A DNA stretch of 64,000 bases from JAAZHD01 sp012510895 (GTDB lineage: Bacteria; Bacillota; Clostridia; Caldicoprobacterales; DTU083): the NCBI GenBank assembly GCA_050951465.1, contig JBMNJC010000009.1:1-64000 (forward strand), given 5' to 3'. This document shows, in pieces, positions 63,006 to 64,000 of the stretch (position 1 is its first letter; every line of letters starts with the position of its first letter). The notes beneath the pieces were generated by a model, which was given only the letters and a program-made list of their open reading frames with translations, had not been told where the DNA came from and searched no databases. A program made the translations under genes and the position numbers.

Positions 63006-63602
63006 TTGAAAAAAGATATTGCTTTCAAAAAATTTTTTGACAAGCTGAAAAAAATCAATAACATAGAGTATTTTATCTTTATTTTAGCCATAGCAATAAT
63101 AGTAGGTTTGTTCGGCAATTGGTTTCATCCCAAACAGAAAATTCAGGAAACAAGCAGTGTGGCAAATAATAACACTGATTCATCGTTTGATACACTAAAT
63201 GATGATAAAGTGAATCCCGAATATCGCCTAAAAGAAGTGCTTTCGTCAATAAAAGGCGCAGGAAAAGTAGAAGTCATGATAACTTACCGTGCAGGAACAG
63301 AATTAGTACCTGCCATGAATATTGTAGAATCCAATATTGAAACTGAAGAGCACGATAGCAATGGTGGTATTCGCAAAGTTGTACAAAGTGAGATTAATAC
63401 TCAACCTGTCAGCTTGACTACATCAGAGGGAAACCAACCTTTGATAACCAAAGAAATTCAGCCTGAAGTATTGGGCGTTATTATCGTGGCCGAAGGAGCC
63501 GAAGATATAAAAGTTCGAATGGAATTGCAAAAGGCAGTACAAACTTTGCTTGGCATTAAGTCTAGCCAAGTAGAAATATTTATAATGAAAGAGGGAGAAT
63601 AA
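63006..63602 (+). CDS. spoIIIAG: Stage III sporulation protein AG
   Basis: A 198-aa bitopic protein that forms a large ring in the intermembrane space of the engulfed forespore. One membrane segment (YFIFILAIAIIVGLFGNWF) is followed by the ring domain: LKEVLSSIKGAGKVEVMITY, a loop, then EVLGVIIVAEGAEDIKVRMELQKAVQTLL. The TTG start has AAGGAGGAAAAG upstream. An 87-base gap separates it from spoIIIAF. Confidence 0.93.
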   Translation: MKKDIAFKKFFDKLKKINNIEYFIFILAIAIIVGLFGNWFHPKQKIQETSSVANNNTDSSFDTLNDDKVNPEYRLKEVLSSIKGAGKVEVMITYRAGTELVPAMNIVESNIETEEHDSNGGIRKVVQSEINTQPVSLTTSEGNQPLITKEIQPEVLGVIIVAEGAEDIKVRMELQKAVQTLLGIKSSQVEIFIMKEGE

Positions 63603-63603
63603 A

Positions 63604-64000
63604 ATGATGAAAAAAATGTTTGTTATTCGTAAAAAGAATATAGTATTGGGTTTACTAGTTATTCTACTGATTGCAGCAGGTTATTTAAATTTTATTTACA
63701 ATCATAATCTTGTCCCCGTGAATTTAACTAAAAACATGACGCCAGCAGCAGAATCAAACAATGAAAGCAGCAAGATAAAAGTATCAAATCTGGACGATGA
63801 TAAAAGCTCGTATTCGGATGAGGACAGTAAGAATAATCATGATGATACTGCAATAACTACTTCCTCGGCCTTTTTCCGTGATTATCGCTTTGAAAGAGAA
63901 CAAGAACGCAGTAAAGAAGTGGCTTATATAAAATCCATAGTAGAGAACCCAAACTCCGATGAAGAAATGGTAAAGGAAGCACAATCTCAATTATTAGAGA
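63604..64000 (+). CDS. spoIIIAH: Stage III sporulation protein AH, partial
   Basis: The first 132 codons of spoIIIAH are present; the gene is cut by the window end. It has a basic N-terminus (MMKKMFVIRKKN), one membrane segment (IVLGLLVILLIAAGYLNFIY), an acidic Ser-rich linker and the start of the YscJ/FliF-like domain (FFRDYRFEREQERSKEVAYI). Its partner in other sporeformers is SpoIIQ in the forespore. It starts one base after spoIIIAG. Confidence 0.93.
   Translation, partial: MMKKMFVIRKKNIVLGLLVILLIAAGYLNFIYNHNLVPVNLTKNMTPAAESNNESSKIKVSNLDDDKSSYSDEDSKNNHDDTAITTSSAFFRDYRFEREQERSKEVAYIKSIVENPNSDEEMVKEAQSQLLE

Noticed and set aside
1..64000. CRISPR arrays, tRNA or rRNA genes, prophage or restriction-defence clusters
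   Set aside because: No evenly spaced repeats, cloverleaf genes, rRNA segments or defence proteins were found on either strand; the accessory content is insertion sequences and one intron remnant.

Overview
The window looks like chromosome from a spore-forming, low-GC member of the Clostridia (Bacillota). It carries the complete start of the spoIIIA operon, an uninterrupted sigK behind a sigma-E-like promoter, codY, hslVU, RNase J, a type IV pilus locus, and strong Shine-Dalgarno sites with many TTG/GTG starts. Essentially every host gene lies on the + strand. Most minus-strand coding sequence belongs to mobile elements.

Layout. 1-594 is the end of an ISLre2 (UPF0236) element that has cut an IS110 gene (595-1013). 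1278-8407 is rbgA, rnhB and comM, with a DDE-type IS and a complete IS110 element wedged between rbgA and rnhB. 8539-11014 is a small transcription unit (DUF4432-like protein and a non-metallo M24-fold protein) with a clear promoter and terminator. 11059-14597 is a second ISLre2 copy, itself split by an IS5/IS1182-type element with a 6-bp target duplication. 14669-18957 is the glycine cleavage operon gcvT-gcvH-gcvPA-gcvPB. 19022-26944 is dprA, topA, trmFO, hslV, hslU, codY and a Fur-family gene, the order known from Bacillus but without xerC. 27069-29517 is a nucleotidyltransferase/phosphomannomutase-like protein that has lost its mutase signature residues and is split by a frameshift at an A8 run. 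29640-36134 holds rnjA, mltG, trhP (U32 family), sigK, yqeG and aroE. 36328-51198 is a type IV pilus cluster (pilB, pilT, pilC, pilM, pilN, pilO, pilD, an IS, three pseudopilins, a PilX-like protein and a second pilM-pilN-pilO set), embedded between aroE and aroK-aroQ. 51200-56542 is aroK, aroQ, pepQ, efp, the second complete IS110 copy and a CD1247-like zinc-ribbon protein. 56573-58790 is the wreck of a group II intron, with part of its reverse transcriptase lost around an inserted IS256 element. 58906-64000 is spoIIIAA to spoIIIAH, the last cut by the window edge.

The host genes are housekeeping: ribosome assembly, DNA processing, glycine oxidation to one-carbon units, shikimate synthesis, nutrient sensing, pili and mother-cell sporulation functions. 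What is unusual is the mobile DNA. Nine insertions or remnants are visible and all sit between host genes. The best candidate for something new is the IS110 element. Its two copies (3902-6050 and 53977-56125, nearly identical) both inserted inside the Shine-Dalgarno sequence of a host gene, and both rebuild one with their own right end. The element also carries a long, highly structured non-coding 3' tail that could be its bridge RNA. The ISLre2 copies likewise carry a structured 340-base tail with no gene in it.
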